Source: an uncultured Prevotellaceae bacterium | GTDB taxonomy: Bacteria > Bacteroidota > Bacteroidia > Bacteroidales > Bacteroidaceae | Length of the DNA stretch: 45,589 nucleotides | Assembly (NCBI GenBank): GCA_900543815.1 | Contig: UQST01000024.1 | Span: forward strand, 1-45,589 | Reading direction: 5' to 3' | In this document: positions 19,005-27,410 of the stretch, piece by piece | Position numbering within the stretch: position 1 is the stretch's first letter | Layout: each line of letters begins with the position of its first letter | The notes under the pieces: generated by a model | What the model saw: only the letters and a program-made list of their open reading frames with translations | What the model was told of the DNA's origin: nothing | The model's database searches: none | Translations under genes and position numbers: made by a program

Positions 19005-19628
19005 ATGAAAGTACTATTAGTCAACGGTAGCCCCATCCGTGAGGGCAATACCTATGTGGCGCTGAGCGAAGTGGCACGCGCGCTGCAAGCCGAGGGAATA
19101 GAGAGCGAGATACTGCAACTGGGCACCCAACCCGTGCGGGGCTGCATAGCCTGCGGCGGTTGTCGCAAGGCGGCACAGGGCAGATGCGTGTTTGATGATG
19201 ATGTGTGCAACCGCCTGTGCGAGGCTGCCGAGCATGCCGACGGCTTTGTCTTCGGCACTCCTGTGTATTACGGGCAGCCCAACGGCGCTCTGCTGGCCAT
19301 CATCCAGCGTGCACTCTTTGCCAACGGCAAGTGCTTCGAGTTCAAGCCCTTTGCCAATGTAGCCGTATGCAGGCGCGGTGGAGCATCGGCTTCATTCAGC
19401 ACCATGAACATGGCCTTTCAGATGATGAACATGCCGCAGGCCACCAGTCAGTACTGGAACATAGCCTACGGTGCGGCTCCGGGCGAGACGGCACAGGACA
19501 GCGAGGGCTTGCAGACGATGCGCACACTGGCACGTAATATGGCCTGGATGCTCAAGAGCCTGCGCGCCGAGGGCAGTCTGCCACATCCAGAAAAGGAGGC
19601 GCAGCAGCGCACCAGCTTCATCCGCTAA
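19005..19628 (+). CDS. Iron-sulfur flavoprotein / flavodoxin-fold NAD(P)H reductase
   Basis: The 207-aa cytosolic protein has the flavodoxin-like FMN-binding start VLLVNGSPIREGNT (phosphate loop, residues 4-17). A Cys cluster CIACGGC plus a later Cys (Cys47, 50, 53, 61; spacing CX2CX2CX7C) resembles the 4Fe-4S site of iron-sulfur flavoproteins. VFGTPVYYGQPNG is the second flavin contact. Such proteins transfer electrons or reduce quinones or oxygen in anaerobes; the partner is not evident. The start at 19005 is 32 nt after the repeat array. The gene converges on the Spy-like gene with a shared hairpin between them. Confidence 0.85.
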   Translation: MKVLLVNGSPIREGNTYVALSEVARALQAEGIESEILQLGTQPVRGCIACGGCRKAAQGRCVFDDDVCNRLCEAAEHADGFVFGTPVYYGQPNGALLAIIQRALFANGKCFEFKPFANVAVCRRGGASASFSTMNMAFQMMNMPQATSQYWNIAYGAAPGETAQDSEGLQTMRTLARNMAWMLKSLRAEGSLPHPEKEAQQRTSFIR

Positions 19629-19722
19629 GGGACAAAGGCACAAGCTGACCTTTATCCATATTGTACGAAGGACCGGAAAAGGGTGCAAGGCCGGCAAGCA
19701 CAAGGTCTTGAACCATAAAATG

Positions 19723-19757
19723 AGGGGGCAGATGCCGTATGCATCATGCCCCCTTTC
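19723..19757. terminator. Bidirectional terminator between convergent genes
   Basis: AGGGGGCA plus GATGC (19723-19735) pair with GCATC, one bulged A, and TGCCCCCT (19741-19754), loop CGTAT, followed by TTC. It sits between the flavoprotein gene (plus) and the Spy-like gene (minus). Confidence 0.7.
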
Positions 19758-19798
19758 ATCACAAACAACACGAACGCACTCACGTGTGCTCTACTACT

Positions 19799-20344
19799 CT
19801 AAAAGTCTCCAGGACCGCCGAAGCCGCCAGGACCACCAGGTCCATCGAAACCGCCACGGCGGAAGCCGCCCTGATTCTGCTGCTGCCCCTGCTGCTGGCG
19901 GGCGCGCTGGGGAAACATGGCCTTGAGTATCTGGGCAGGCTTGAGCGTCTTCTGGAATTCGGCATAATAGCGCTTTTGAATCTCCAGACGCTTCTGCAAC
20001 TGCCCGGCCTGCTGCTCTTGGCGCTTCAGGTTGGCCTCTATGCGCTCAGTGGCCTGCTCGTCGGTGAGTTCCTTCTTGCCCTCGCCGTCCTGCCGGCGTG
20101 CCTCTGCTGGGCGCTCACGACGCTCGTTGGTGGCAAACATCTCCTGCTGGTAGGCGGTATAGGTAGCGAAGAAACTTTCCTTCGCATCGCCCTCCAGGCT
20201 GAAGGACTTAGCCAACCGTTCGCCCGACTTGGCTATCAACTCTGTGCGCTTGGCCTCACGACTCTCGTCAGTCTGCTCGTCCTGGGCCTGCACCTGCCCC
20301 ACTGCCATCAGGCTCAGAGCGGCTACAATCAACATTCTTTTCAT
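19799..20344 (-). CDS. Periplasmic Spy/CpxP-like protein with Gly-rich tail
   Basis: The 181-aa protein has a signal peptide (MKRMLIVAALSLMAVGQVQA). A charged, mostly helical body follows (residues 22-145) with features like LTDEQATERIEANLKRQEQQ and LKPAQILKAMF, reminiscent of the LTxxQ repeats of Spy/CpxP-type periplasmic chaperones or sensors. The last 30 residues are a low-complexity Gly/Phe/Pro/Arg tail (GGFRRGGFDGPGGPGGFGG). Function is not known; the Spy link rests on overall composition and the LKPAQ-like motif only. It is transcribed divergently from the GH43-like gene. Confidence 0.6.
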   Translation of the reverse strand: MKRMLIVAALSLMAVGQVQAQDEQTDESREAKRTELIAKSGERLAKSFSLEGDAKESFFATYTAYQQEMFATNERRERPAEARRQDGEGKKELTDEQATERIEANLKRQEQQAGQLQKRLEIQKRYYAEFQKTLKPAQILKAMFPQRARQQQGQQQNQGGFRRGGFDGPGGPGGFGGPGDF

Positions 20345-20551
20345 TCTTTCTTCATACTTATAGGTTAGTTGTATCTATTTCCGTTCTCTGCTTTTATGAC
20401 GCGAGAGGAGGAGTGCGGTTTAAGCCTTATCGGCAAAGAACGGCATTTTCTCTACTCTCCGACGGATTTCACAATCCAATCCCCACATGTTTCCGTTGGC
20501 CTACAGGAAGACTTTAACTTAGAAGAAGTAAGCAGTTAAGGCAATTTTACG

Positions 20552-20559
20552 TAACTTTG
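20552..20559 (+). promoter_or_regulatory. -7 box TAACTTTG for the GH43-MATE run
   Basis: Matches TAnnTTTG, 36 nt before the start at 20596. No convincing TTTG is seen at the -33 position. Confidence 0.55.
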
Positions 20560-20595
20560 TAGCCTGAAGTACAACAAACAAAAATCATCTGTAAT

Positions 20596-21537
20596 ATGAA
20601 GAGAAAACTTCTGCTCGGCCTGACGCTCATGCTCACAGCCGTATGTGCTATGGCACAGGAATACAACATCCCACAGGAAAGCATCCGCGTGAGAGACCCG
20701 TTCATCACCGTTGACCGCACGCAGGGACTGTACTACCTCATTACTGCGGGGCGCTCCGAAGACGCTGTGGCGCTGAAAGCCTACGAGAGCCGCGATCTGG
20801 AGATGTGGCGTGAAGTGGGCTACGTATATCTGGGAGAGAACGGATGGATGAAGGGTGTGAAGGCCGGTGTGGATCACTGGTGGGCACCCGACACCTATTA
20901 TTACAAGGGACACTACTATACCATAGTGACACTGACCAACCAGCAGGAAGGGCGGGTGAACTTCTGCACGCTGCTGCGCGGAGGACGCAAGCCCACCGAC
21001 AAGTACCGCGACACTTGGGTGGAGGGGAAGCCCATCAGCCTGACCCCTTACGGCCAGCAGTGCCTGGACGGCAGCCTCTTCATCGACTCCGACGGGCAGC
21101 CCTGGCTGGTGTACAGCCTGGAATGGAACGGCGCAGAGGTGCAGAACGAGATAGGAGAAACGTGGGCTGTGCGCCTGCGCAAGAATCTCAAGGGCACGCT
21201 GGGCGACCCCATACGGCTCTTCACAGCGGCAGACTCGAAGTGGAACAAGCGCAAGGAGGACCGCAAACTGGTGGTTGACGCTCCCTTCCTGTGGCGTGAC
21301 GAGCGCACGGGACAGCTCTTCTGCTACTGGAGCTCCTTTGTGGACGGAGTGTATGCAGTGGGCCGCGCAGTGAGCACCACCGGCAATGTGGCAGGCCCAT
21401 GGGTGCATGACGAGCAACCTTTCTACATGAACGGCGGGCATCAGATGCTATTCCGCGACCTGCAAGGACGCCTTCGCATGAGCCTGCATGAGGACAACAA
21501 CAACGCTCATCTCAAGATTCTCACTCTGACAGAATGA
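20596..21537 (+). CDS. Secreted glycoside hydrolase family 43-like protein
   Basis: The 313-aa protein has a signal peptide (MKRKLLLGLTLMLTAVCAMA). The five-bladed propeller signature of GH43 follows: VRDPFI (catalytic base Asp, about residue 34), YYLITA, WWAPDTYYYKGHYY, and DGSLFIDSDGQPWLVY (the pKa-tuning Asp region). The acid position reads VVDAPFLW, with Asp where most active members have Glu in an EGP/EAP context. Many Bacteroidetes GH43-like proteins show such a change, so activity on arabinan or xylan is uncertain. It overlaps the MATE gene by 4 nt (ATGA), so the two are translationally coupled. That is an odd pairing of a glycan enzyme with an exporter. Confidence 0.82.
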   Translation: MKRKLLLGLTLMLTAVCAMAQEYNIPQESIRVRDPFITVDRTQGLYYLITAGRSEDAVALKAYESRDLEMWREVGYVYLGENGWMKGVKAGVDHWWAPDTYYYKGHYYTIVTLTNQQEGRVNFCTLLRGGRKPTDKYRDTWVEGKPISLTPYGQQCLDGSLFIDSDGQPWLVYSLEWNGAEVQNEIGETWAVRLRKNLKGTLGDPIRLFTAADSKWNKRKEDRKLVVDAPFLWRDERTGQLFCYWSSFVDGVYAVGRAVSTTGNVAGPWVHDEQPFYMNGGHQMLFRDLQGRLRMSLHEDNNNAHLKILTLTE

Positions 21538-22910
21538 GCCAGAGTGCAAGACAATATGTGCCGACCGAACTGGGTGAACTGCCCATCGGTCGGCTTTTGG
21601 CCAGTTATGCACTGCCTGCCATAGTGGCGATGGTGGCCTCATCGGTATATAACATCGTGGACAGCATCTTCGTGGGACAGGGAGTGGGCGACATAGGCAT
21701 CAGCGGAATGGCAGTGGCAAGTCCGTTCATGAACCTTGCTGCGGCATTCGGTGCAATGGTGGGCGTGGGTGCCAGCACCGTCATAAGCGTGCGACTGGGA
21801 CAGGGCAAGTATGATGTGGCACAGAACATCCTGGGCAATACCATCACACTCAACCTCATCCTGGGAGTGGCGCTCACACTGGTGTGCTGGCCTTTTCTTG
21901 ACGACATCCTCTATCTGTTCGGAGCCAGTGAAGCCACTCTGCCCTATGCCCGCGACTATATGCGCATCATACTGCTGGGCAATGTGGCAACGCACTGCTA
22001 CTTCGGTCTGAACGCCATCCTACGCAGTGCGGGGCATCCACGACTGGCGATGAACTGCACTTTCGTGGCCATCATAGCCAATGTGATACTGGATCCTCTC
22101 TTCATCTTTGTGTTCCGATGGGGCATCCAGGGTGCCGCATGGGCCACTGTGCTCTCGCAGGTGATAGCCCTGTGTATGCAGGCACACCTGTTCAGCCGTC
22201 CCACCGAACTGCTGCACTTTCGCCGCGGCATCTACCGTCTCAAGCTCGATATCGTGCGCCAGTGTATCGCCATAGGCATGAGTCCATTCCTGATGAACTC
22301 CTGCGCCTGCCTGGTGGTGCTGGTCGTCAACCGCCGTCTGCTGGACTACGGAGGCGATATGGCCATAGGTGCCTACGGTATTGTCAACCGCGTGGTATTC
22401 CTCTTCATCACCGTTGTATTTGGACTGGTGCAAGGCATGCAGCCCATCGTGGGCTACAACTGGGGAGCACGCAAGGACCATCGTGCATGGGCTGTACTGC
22501 GCCTCACCATCGCATGGGCCACACTGGTCACGGTGTCGGCCATGATTATCGGCGAGTTTTTCCCGGCCAACGTGATACACATCTTCGGTGCAGGCGAGGA
22601 ACTGACCGAGAAGGCGGTGCGCGCCTACCGCATCATCGTATCGATGTTCCCGCTGGTGGGAGCGCAGATAGTGATGGGCAACTTCTTCCAGAGCATCGGC
22701 CACGCAGCCAAGAGCATCTTCCTGAGCGTCACGCGACAACTGCTCTTCCTGGTGCCTTCGCTGGCGCTGCTGCCCCACTGGTGGGGGCTCGACGGCGTGT
22801 GGCTCAGCATGCCGCTCTCTGACAGCGTGAGCTTCTTCACAGCCTGCGGCATGATGTGGTATCTGGTGATAAGGCTGCGCAAGAAGCATGCGGCCGAGCG
22901 TGCAAACTGA
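21534..22910 (+). CDS. MATE family efflux transporter
   Basis: The 458-aa polytopic inner-membrane protein has the 12-helix MATE pattern: the conserved start LASYALPAIVAMVASSVYNIVD, FVGQGVGDIGISGMAVASPF, then the repeat in the second half with MNSCACLVVLVVNRRL and GLVQGMQPIVGYNWGA. MATE proteins export cationic drugs or metabolites using Na+ or H+. The start overlaps the GH43-like gene by 4 nt, and the phosphoesterase follows after 18 nt, so a run of co-transcribed genes is likely. The substrate cannot be predicted. Confidence 0.93.
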   Translation: MSQSARQYVPTELGELPIGRLLASYALPAIVAMVASSVYNIVDSIFVGQGVGDIGISGMAVASPFMNLAAAFGAMVGVGASTVISVRLGQGKYDVAQNILGNTITLNLILGVALTLVCWPFLDDILYLFGASEATLPYARDYMRIILLGNVATHCYFGLNAILRSAGHPRLAMNCTFVAIIANVILDPLFIFVFRWGIQGAAWATVLSQVIALCMQAHLFSRPTELLHFRRGIYRLKLDIVRQCIAIGMSPFLMNSCACLVVLVVNRRLLDYGGDMAIGAYGIVNRVVFLFITVVFGLVQGMQPIVGYNWGARKDHRAWAVLRLTIAWATLVTVSAMIIGEFFPANVIHIFGAGEELTEKAVRAYRIIVSMFPLVGAQIVMGNFFQSIGHAAKSIFLSVTRQLLFLVPSLALLPHWWGLDGVWLSMPLSDSVSFFTACGMMWYLVIRLRKKHAAERAN

Positions 22911-22928
22911 TTTGGACAAAAAGAGAAC

Positions 22929-23420
22929 ATGAAGCGGATAGGACTGATAAGTGATACACACGGCTACTGGGACGACCGCTACCTGCACTACTTCGAGCCT
23001 TGTGACGAAATCTGGCACGCCGGCGACATCGGCGGAATGGACCTCATCACCCGACTACAGGAGTTGCGCCCCGTGAGGGCTGTATATGGCAATGCCGACG
23101 GAGGCGAACTGCGACGCATCTTCAAGGCCGACCTGCGCTTCACCTGCGAGGGTGCCGATGTGCTCATGACACACATAGGCGGCTATCCCGGCCATTATGA
23201 CGCGCACATCCGACGCACCATCCTGGCCAGTCCGCCACAGCTCTTCATCAGCGGACACAACCACATCCTCAAGGTGCAGCGCGATCCCATGCTGGGGCTG
23301 CTGCACATCAATCCAGGAGCAGCCGGCCTGCAGGGCTGGCACCAGGTGCGCACGCTGGTGCGTCTGACCATCGACAACGGCACCTTCAAGGACCTGGAGG
23401 TGATAGAGATACCAAGATGA
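22929..23420 (+). CDS. YfcE/MJ0936-type metallophosphoesterase
   Basis: The 163-aa cytosolic phosphodiesterase has all the metal-binding motifs of the calcineurin-like family: DTHG (residues 9-12), GDIGG, GNADGG, THIGGYPGHY and SGHNH. Members hydrolyse phosphodiesters such as bis-pNPP or 2',3'-cAMP in vitro; the natural substrate is not known. It follows the MATE gene by 18 nt and precedes the esterase gene by 37 nt. Confidence 0.9.
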   Translation: MKRIGLISDTHGYWDDRYLHYFEPCDEIWHAGDIGGMDLITRLQELRPVRAVYGNADGGELRRIFKADLRFTCEGADVLMTHIGGYPGHYDAHIRRTILASPPQLFISGHNHILKVQRDPMLGLLHINPGAAGLQGWHQVRTLVRLTIDNGTFKDLEVIEIPR

Positions 23421-23457
23421 AAGCGATATGAAGCAAGATTCAAACGACAGTGAACCT

Positions 23458-24288
23458 ATGAATAAGACTAAGACAATGCTGCTGGCATCGGCTATGTTGC
23501 TGGCTGCGCCCGCATGGGCACAAGAGAGCGAAAGGAACATCTGGCCCGACAAGCGGCCCGCCGAAGTGGTGCTGAAGAAGGGCAAGATGAAGCAGACAAT
23601 GGGCGAGGACAACATTCTGCGCATACAGCAGATGCCGGTGCCCACGCTGCAGAAGTTCCCCGTGGTGAAATCGCCAAAGGGGAAGGTGGTCATCGTATGC
23701 CCGGGAGGAGGCTACCAGATACTGGCCGTGAACCACGAAGGAACAGAGATAGCGCAGTGGCTCAATGCGCTGGGCTACACCGCCTACGTGCTACGCTACC
23801 GTGTGCCGGACAACCGCGAGGGTGCTCTGCAGGACGTGCAGCGGGCTATACGCATTGCCAGAGCCGAAAACCCAGGCAAGCAGGTGGGCGTGATGGGCTT
23901 CTCGGCAGGGGCAAGTCTGACCGCCAGAGCTGCCACCCGATTCCAGTTGCCCAGCTACACAGCCACGGATGAAACAGACACACAATCGGCCCGCCCCGAC
24001 TTTGCTGCGCTCATCTACCCCGCCTATATGGACGAGGGGGAGCACCATACGCTGACTCCCGAACTGACCATAACGGAGCAGACGCCTCCCTTCTTCGTGT
24101 TCCAGACAGCCGACGACCCCTATGGCAACAGCGCTCTGGTCATCTCCCAGGCACTCCGAAACCACAAGATTCCCGTGCAGCTGCACATCTATGAGAAGGG
24201 CGGACATGGCTACGGCCTGCGGGCCAATCTGGCAGAAGCGGCCTCGAAGTGGCCCAAACTGATGGAGGAATGGCTCCTGGGGCTGTAG
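23458..24288 (+). CDS. Secreted alpha/beta-hydrolase, acetylxylan-esterase-like
   Basis: The 276-aa protein is annotated from the ATG at 23458, because MNKTKTMLLASAMLLAAPAWA is a clean signal peptide; an in-frame ATG at 23428 would add ten polar residues before it. The hydrolase fold shows VVIVCPGGGYQILAVNHEG (oxyanion loop), GFSAGAS with nucleophile Ser149, QTADDPYGNSAL (acid Asp region) and GGHGYGLR (catalytic His). The family includes carbohydrate deacetylases such as acetylxylan esterases and the BD-FAE group. This fits the GH43-like gene upstream in the same run. The exact ester substrate is inferred only. Confidence 0.85.
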   Translation: MNKTKTMLLASAMLLAAPAWAQESERNIWPDKRPAEVVLKKGKMKQTMGEDNILRIQQMPVPTLQKFPVVKSPKGKVVIVCPGGGYQILAVNHEGTEIAQWLNALGYTAYVLRYRVPDNREGALQDVQRAIRIARAENPGKQVGVMGFSAGASLTARAATRFQLPSYTATDETDTQSARPDFAALIYPAYMDEGEHHTLTPELTITEQTPPFFVFQTADDPYGNSALVISQALRNHKIPVQLHIYEKGGHGYGLRANLAEAASKWPKLMEEWLLGL

Positions 24289-24340
24289 GGAAGAGAGCTT
24301 TCACAAACACACAAACATATTCACACATAAACACATTCAG

Positions 24341-24877
24341 ATGAAAAAGATTCTCACACTTGCCATCACGGCATGCCTCTGCGCCTCGGCAATGGCACAG
24401 AGCGAGTTCAGAGACCGCCACATGGCCTACAAGGGCTTTGCCGACATCGGACTCGGTTCGACATTCACCGACGGAGAAAGTGCCACCACATTTACCCTCA
24501 CCACCTCACATGGTGTGCAGCTCAACCCCAATGCCTTCATTGGAGCAGGTATCGGAGTGAACCTCGGCACATCCTCCATCACAGACGGAAGCACCGTAAT
24601 CTGTCCCATCTTTGCCCAGGCACGATACAACCTCCTCAACACACGCATCAGCCCCTACCTCGACTTCAAGGGTGGCGGCAGCGTAGGAGACTTCAAGGGT
24701 GGCTACCTTGAGCCGTCTTTCGGTGTCAGCATGCCCGTTGCCAACAGGTTCGCCATTGACTTCTCCTTTGCCTACACCCTCTACACACACCGCGAGAAGT
24801 ATGAAGACTGGGGCTTCTCTTCCAGCGAGCGCGAATCGATGCACAACATCGGATTCAAGTTCGGATTTGAGTTCTGA
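24341..24877 (+). CDS. Small outer-membrane beta-barrel protein
   Basis: The 178-aa protein has a signal peptide (MKKILTLAITACLCASAMA). Alternating polar/hydrophobic strands follow, such as GFADIGLGSTF, AFIGAGIGVNLG, YLEPSFGVSMPV and FAIDFSFAYTLYTH. It ends in GFKFGFEF with a terminal Phe, the usual outer-membrane insertion signal. The size suggests an 8-stranded barrel of the OmpW/porin-like class. Function is unknown. It begins 52 nt after the esterase gene and ends before a strong terminator. Confidence 0.75.
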   Translation: MKKILTLAITACLCASAMAQSEFRDRHMAYKGFADIGLGSTFTDGESATTFTLTTSHGVQLNPNAFIGAGIGVNLGTSSITDGSTVICPIFAQARYNLLNTRISPYLDFKGGGSVGDFKGGYLEPSFGVSMPVANRFAIDFSFAYTLYTHREKYEDWGFSSSERESMHNIGFKFGFEF

Positions 24878-24900
24878 CACTCCCCCAACGCACATCAACA

Positions 24901-24947
24901 CACAGGCTGGTCTCAAGCAATCTGCTCAGGACCAGCCTGTGGTGTTT
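24901..24947 (+). terminator. Terminator after the outer-membrane protein gene
   Basis: A perfect 12-bp stem CACAGGCTGGTC (24901-24912) with GACCAGCCTGTG (24930-24941), followed by GTGTTT, 24 nt after the stop codon. Confidence 0.8.
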
Positions 24948-25160
24948 CCAGAAGCCGGCTCTTTGAAAACTATCAGAGAAAAGCCATTTCGGACAAAGGC
25001 TCATACGACCGCCGTGCAAGCCCGCTTCGGGCAAACGCATCCTGTAGTACGACACCCGGCAAAGTTTTCCAGGAAAGCCTTCACAATACGCAGCATCAGA
25101 AAGGCAAGCACACGCTCCGCCCCACCGCTTGCCAACGGACGAAGCCTCTAATCCCGTAAA

Positions 25161-25246
25161 AATTGTCTTATAGGACAATTTGAAATGTCTTATAAGACAA
25201 TTTGAATTGTCCTATAAGACAATTTAAATTCCCTTATAAGGGAATT
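25161..25246. repeat. Four palindromes phased at exactly 22 bp
   Basis: Inverted repeats are centred at 25170/71, 25192/93, 25214/15 and 25236/37. The cores are AATTGTCTTATAGGACAATT (one mismatch), TGTCTTATAAGACA, TTGTCCTATAAGACAA (one mismatch) and AATTCCCTTATAAGGGAATT. The last has changed both arms together (GTC/GAC to CCC/GGG), so the palindrome is kept though the sequence is not. Confidence 0.85.
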
Positions 25247-25260
25247 TTCCCCTGTCTGTA

Positions 25261-25470
25261 GTCTTTCCTGATTTCACTAGACACTTTTCCTATTCATAAA
25301 CTGAGTCAGTTGACAGTGTTGTAGAAGTCATACTGAATCTGTTGTCACTTGCCTTGGAATTGCACTGCTCCAGTTGACACTCCTTCCCCCTTTGGGGTGG
25401 AGGTGTCTTTCGTTTGGCGCTGCCAAGATACGCACAGTCTTTTGCTGATTCAGTGAAATCAGGAAAAGAC
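25261..25470. mobile_element. Candidate MITE-like element with 18-19 bp inverted ends
   Basis: GTCTTTCCTGATTTCACT at 25261-25278 matches the reverse complement of 25452-25470 except for one extra T in a T run. The interior (about 173 bp) has two copies of CAGTTGACA (25307, 25371) and a hairpin near 25376-25408, but no open frame of note. I see no clear target-site duplication. It could instead be a large RNA stem. Confidence 0.45.
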
Positions 25471-25490
25471 AAGCAAAAGCCACCCCGAAA

Positions 25491-25580
25491 AAGTATCCAA
25501 GGATACTTGGCAATGTATCCAAGGATAAATCGTCAAGTATCCAGTATTACTTTGCAAAGTATCCTTGCTGCCCAAATTGA
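25491..25580. repeat. 22-bp array, four GTATCC boxes
   Basis: GTATCC occurs at 25493, 25515, 25537 and 25559, exactly 22 bp apart. The first unit is a near-perfect inverted repeat (AAGTATCC-AA-GGATACTT); symmetry decays in units 3 and 4. It lies only 245 bp from the array at 25161 but has an unrelated unit. Confidence 0.85.
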
Positions 25581-25611
25581 GGTTACTGGCGGCATGGAGG
25601 GGAGGTCAAAT

Positions 25612-25664
25612 GGAAATCCCTGCGGACCGGCAGCTATATCGGGCCGCCAGACGCAGGGATTTCC
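25612..25664 (-). terminator. Terminator of trpB
   Basis: A perfect 13-bp stem GGAAATCCCTGCG (25612-25624) with CGCAGGGATTTCC (25652-25664) encloses a second GC-rich stem. It lies 31 nt past the trpB stop. The T tract is short (ATTTG on the minus strand). Confidence 0.75.
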
Positions 25665-25695
25665 GTTATGAAACGAGCGCTTAAAGCGCAGATGA

Positions 25696-27063
25696 TCAAA
25701 CGTACTTCTCTATCTTGTCGAGGTTCTCCTTCACATCCTCATCTGTGAACTCGTAGTTCTGCAGAGAGCCAGAGAGGTACTGGTCGTAGGCTGTCATGTC
25801 GATAAGGCCATGGCCAGAGAGGTTGAAGAGGATAACCTTCTCCTCGCCTGTCTGCTTGCACTTCTCAGCCTCGTTGCATGCTGCGGCAATGGCGTGACAA
25901 CTCTCGGGTGCGGGAATAATGCCCTCGGCACGGGCAAAGAGCATGCCGGCCTTGAAGGAATCAAGCTGCTTGATGTCGGTAGCCTCCATGAGTCCGTCCT
26001 TGAGCAACTGGCTCACGATGACGCCTGCACCATGGTAACGCAGTCCGCCCGCATGGATGTTGGCAGGCATGAAGTTGTGACCCAGCGTGTACATGGGCAG
26101 CAAGGGCGTATAGCCAGCCACATCACCGAAGTCGTACTGGAACACTCCGTGGGTGAGCTTGGGACAGCTGGAGGGCTCGGCTGCCACAAACCGTGTCTTC
26201 TTGCCCTCCAGTATGTTGTGACGCATGAAGGGGAAGGAGATGCCGCCGAAGTTGGAGCCGCCGCCGAAGCAGCCTATCACCACATCGGGATACTCGCCAG
26301 CCTTCTGCATCTGCTTCTCTGCCTCCAGGCCGATGATGGTCTGGTGCAGGGTCACATGCGAGAGCACGGAACCCAGAGTGTATTTGCAGTTGGGGGTGTT
26401 CATGGCCAGCTCGATGGCCTCAGAGATGGCTGTACCCAACGAACCTTGGTTGTTCGGATCGCGGGTGAGGATATCCTTGCCGGCACGAGTGGACATAGAG
26501 GGAGAGGCAGTCACCTGCGCTCCGTAGGTCTGCATGATGCTGCGGCGGTAAGGTTTCTGGTTGTATGATATCTTCACCTGATATACAGCGGCTTCGAGGC
26601 CAAACACCTTGGCAGCATAACTCAAGGCGGCACCCCACTGGCCTGCACCTGTCTCGGTGGTCACATTGGTCACTCCCTGCTTCTTGCAGTAGTAGGCCTG
26701 TGCCAGTGCGGAGTTCAACTTGTGGGAGCCAACAGGGCTCACGCTCTCGTTCTTGAAATAGATGTGTGCGGGCGTGCCAAGTGCCTCCTCCAGGCCATAA
26801 GCGCGCACCAAGGGGGTAGAGCGATAATACTTGTACATGTCCCTCACCTCCTCGGGAATATCTATCCAGGCATGCGTCTGGTCGAGTTCCTGCCTGGCGA
26901 GTTCCTCGGCAAATATCGGGAACAGGTCTTCGGGCTTAAGTGGCTGCTTTGTAGCAGGATTGAGTGGCGGCAGTGGCTTGTTTACCATGTCTGCCTGAAT
27001 GTTGTACCACTGTGTGGGAATCTCTTCCTCTGTGAGGAAATAACGCTTCTGCTTCGTACTCAT
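25696..27063 (-). CDS. trpB: Tryptophan synthase beta chain, TrpB2 type
   Basis: A PLP enzyme that condenses indole with serine to tryptophan. The 455-aa protein is annotated from MSTKQKRYFL at 27063; upstream in-frame codons (to 27102) add a non-conserved stretch. The PLP Lys is Lys115 in SPVGSHKLNSA. ETGAGQWGAALSYA and GCFGGGSNFGG (phosphate loop) are present. Length and N-terminal extension fit the TrpB2 class, which acts without TrpA. Consistent with this, no trp operon genes are nearby and the gene has its own promoter box and terminator. It may serve to salvage free indole. The TrpB2 assignment is from memory of family features. Confidence 0.9.
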   Translation of the reverse strand: MSTKQKRYFLTEEEIPTQWYNIQADMVNKPLPPLNPATKQPLKPEDLFPIFAEELARQELDQTHAWIDIPEEVRDMYKYYRSTPLVRAYGLEEALGTPAHIYFKNESVSPVGSHKLNSALAQAYYCKKQGVTNVTTETGAGQWGAALSYAAKVFGLEAAVYQVKISYNQKPYRRSIMQTYGAQVTASPSMSTRAGKDILTRDPNNQGSLGTAISEAIELAMNTPNCKYTLGSVLSHVTLHQTIIGLEAEKQMQKAGEYPDVVIGCFGGGSNFGGISFPFMRHNILEGKKTRFVAAEPSSCPKLTHGVFQYDFGDVAGYTPLLPMYTLGHNFMPANIHAGGLRYHGAGVIVSQLLKDGLMEATDIKQLDSFKAGMLFARAEGIIPAPESCHAIAAACNEAEKCKQTGEEKVILFNLSGHGLIDMTAYDQYLSGSLQNYEFTDEDVKENLDKIEKYV

Positions 27064-27111
27064 TCTTGTTTGGTTTTGAAATTTGCCAGCATTCTGCTGC
27101 ATAATTCACCA

Positions 27112-27119
27112 CAAATGTA
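27112..27119 (-). promoter_or_regulatory. -7 box TACATTTG for trpB
   Basis: Minus-strand match to TAnnTTTG about 50 nt upstream of the chosen start at 27063. It supports the shorter start, because a start at 27102 would leave almost no leader. Confidence 0.55.
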
Positions 27120-27410
27120 CGAATTTATAAGCAATCTGAAGCATTTTGTCAAGAGAATAATCCGTTAGCTGACAGCTGCGGCTCTTTCTTCACAAATTAG
27201 TATGATACTGCCGGAAGGTTGGGCGTCTTTGGTCAATGGAACTGGCAAGGGGAAATATGCAAACGCATCACAGTGTCCTTCAGAAAGCGATGGAGGAAGG
27301 GAGCAACCGGGTTGGACAAAGAACCACAGCCAACCAAGAGAGAGAGAATGTACTGCTCAAGAGTGTCACACACAAGTCTCTACAACCGTTCCCGCCCTGC
27401 CAGAGAGGGG

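Larger units (their letters stand above)
24878..25695. other. 818-bp convergent gap packed with repeats
   Basis: No supported gene. In order it holds: the OMP-gene terminator (24901-24947), plain sequence to about 25155, a phased palindrome array (25161-25246), a 210-bp segment with inverted ends (25261-25470), a GTATCC array (25491-25580) and the trpB terminator (25612-25664). Short frames at 25290-25522 fall in the repeats and do not look like proteins. Confidence 0.7.

Noticed and set aside
25290..25522. Small proteins inside the 25261-25470 element
   Set aside because: Frames of 60-64 aa on the minus strand lack a start context or any motif, and they cross the inverted end of the element.
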